The notes under the pieces are model-generated. The model was not told the DNA's origin. It saw only the letters and a list, made by a program, of their open reading frames with translations, and did no database searches. From the NCBI RefSeq assembly GCF_000426305.1, contig NZ_KE384518.1, positions 62,001-126,000 of the forward strand: a DNA stretch of 64,000 nt, given 5' to 3'. The position numbers and the translations under genes were made by a program. Source of the stretch: Anaerovorax odorimutans DSM 5092 (GTDB lineage: Bacteria; Bacillota; Clostridia; Peptostreptococcales; Anaerovoracaceae). Below are positions 63,568-64,000 of the stretch, one piece after another. Numbering within the stretch: the stretch's first letter is position 1; every line of letters starts with the position of its first letter.

Positions 63568-64000
63568 CTACAAATAAAGTTTAATCTGCCTCCATTTTTC
63601 CATAAATTCAGACTTTGCCTGCTGAGCTCTGTTAGCAGGACTTGTAGACGGTAAATAAATCGCCTCCCTTCCTACTCTTTCCGAACATTTCTTGTTAAAC
63701 AGCTCCGTTGCTGCTTTACCCGTTGTAAAAATAGCTTTAATCTTAGAATTATTTAAAATATCATGAAAATCATTGACCTTAGCATTTTTTATACTTTCAT
63801 CCCTTGCTCCTTTTATTTCGCAGCTAGCCAAAACATCCCAAACAGCTATTTTGTTTTTTATTAGAAATTCCCTGCGCGCATCAGGACTGTTTTCAGGCTC
63901 ATCATCCTCCAAAACTTGTGCTAAAGTCTTCCAAAAAATATTTTGAGGATGACCGTAATAAAAATTTACTTCTCTTGATTTAGGTGATGGCATACTCCCT
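63568..64000 (-). CDS. Uracil-DNA glycosylase superfamily, DNA-deoxyinosine glycosylase type (partial)
   Basis: At least 143 codons; the N terminus is cut by the window edge. The frame continues upstream of ATG 63993 as ...Gly-Ser-Met-Pro-Ser-Pro-Lys-Ser, which is the interior GSMPSPKS motif of the family, so that ATG is not the start. YYGHPQNIFWKTLAQVLEDD and LPSTSPANRAQ follow. Family 6 (HDG) enzymes remove hypoxanthine or uracil from DNA. 18 nt before nnrE. Confidence 0.85.
   Translation of the reverse strand, partial: GSMPSPKSREVNFYYGHPQNIFWKTLAQVLEDDEPENSPDARREFLIKNKIAVWDVLASCEIKGARDESIKNAKVNDFHDILNNSKIKAIFTTGKAATELFNKKCSERVGREAIYLPSTSPANRAQQAKSEFMEKWRQIKLYL

Overview
The window is a low-GC (about 30 percent by eye) chromosomal segment from an endospore-forming member of the Clostridia. 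The evidence is a truncated spoIIE at the left edge, a tandem pair of Spo0A-type boxes, Firmicutes-style Shine-Dalgarno sites (AGGAGG) and clear sigma-A promoters. Many of those promoters are TTGACA-N17-TATAAT or close to it. I cannot name the genus. Most genes are ordinary housekeeping or transport genes. The interesting material is in the intergenic DNA and in a few accessory spots.

Layout. 0-3.2 kb: spoIIE (partial), tatD, metG. 3.2-3.65 kb: five copies of a palindromic repeat, each carrying an extended -10 promoter motif, upstream of metG. 3.65-11.6 kb: two permeases, a small membrane protein, and a four-gene nickel/peptide-type ABC importer behind an attenuator-like leader. 11.7-13.6 kb: PadR-DUF1700-DUF4097 operon. 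13.7-17.3 kb: GIY-YIG-like protein, two flavodoxin-fold oxidoreductases, a DUF6530-like protein, and a NapH-like polyferredoxin. 17.8-23 kb: RecQ and a SWIM/SNF2 helicase. 23.1-26.4 kb: metNIQ and an Rrf2 regulator. 26.5-30.1 kb: heterodimeric ABC exporter. 30.2-32.9 kb: birA and an exact duplicate of its DNA-binding domain, flanking a secreted-protein gene. 32.9-33.7 kb: a PBECR4-like putative nuclease gene preceded by its own promoter, a structured RNA and a terminator.

33.9-43.1 kb is a complete-looking his operon (hisZ-hisG fusion, D, C, B, H, A, F, I, E) interrupted between hisC and hisB by an IS607-like element that keeps an intact TnpB but only the HTH part of TnpA. It is followed by bioY under a perfect BirA operator, which links functionally to the birA locus. 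44-50 kb: DUF454 protein, EamA exporter, citrate synthase, dapB, an unknown protein, uppP. 50.4-53.4 kb: BlaI plus a BlaR1-like M56 protease fused to a BNR-type propeller instead of a penicillin-binding domain. 53.6-57.8 kb: probable surface/spore locus (Cys-rich protein, glycosyltransferase, IspD-like cytidylyltransferase, CDP-glycerol-phosphotransferase-like protein, amidase). 57.9-60 kb: an aromatic leader-peptide attenuator controlling DAHP synthase and prephenate dehydrogenase. 60-64 kb: YeiH-type permease with divergent LysR regulator, an unknown membrane-anchored protein, NAD(P)HX epimerase and a uracil-DNA-glycosylase-family protein cut by the window edge.

Best candidates for something undescribed: (1) the promoter/structured RNA/terminator/toxin-like gene cassette at 32.9-33.7 kb, which has the layout of a type III toxin-antitoxin locus or a new riboregulator; (2) the tandem palindromic promoter repeats at 3.26-3.63 kb, whose core recurs in diverged form in front of birA; (3) the free-standing BirA DNA-binding domain.
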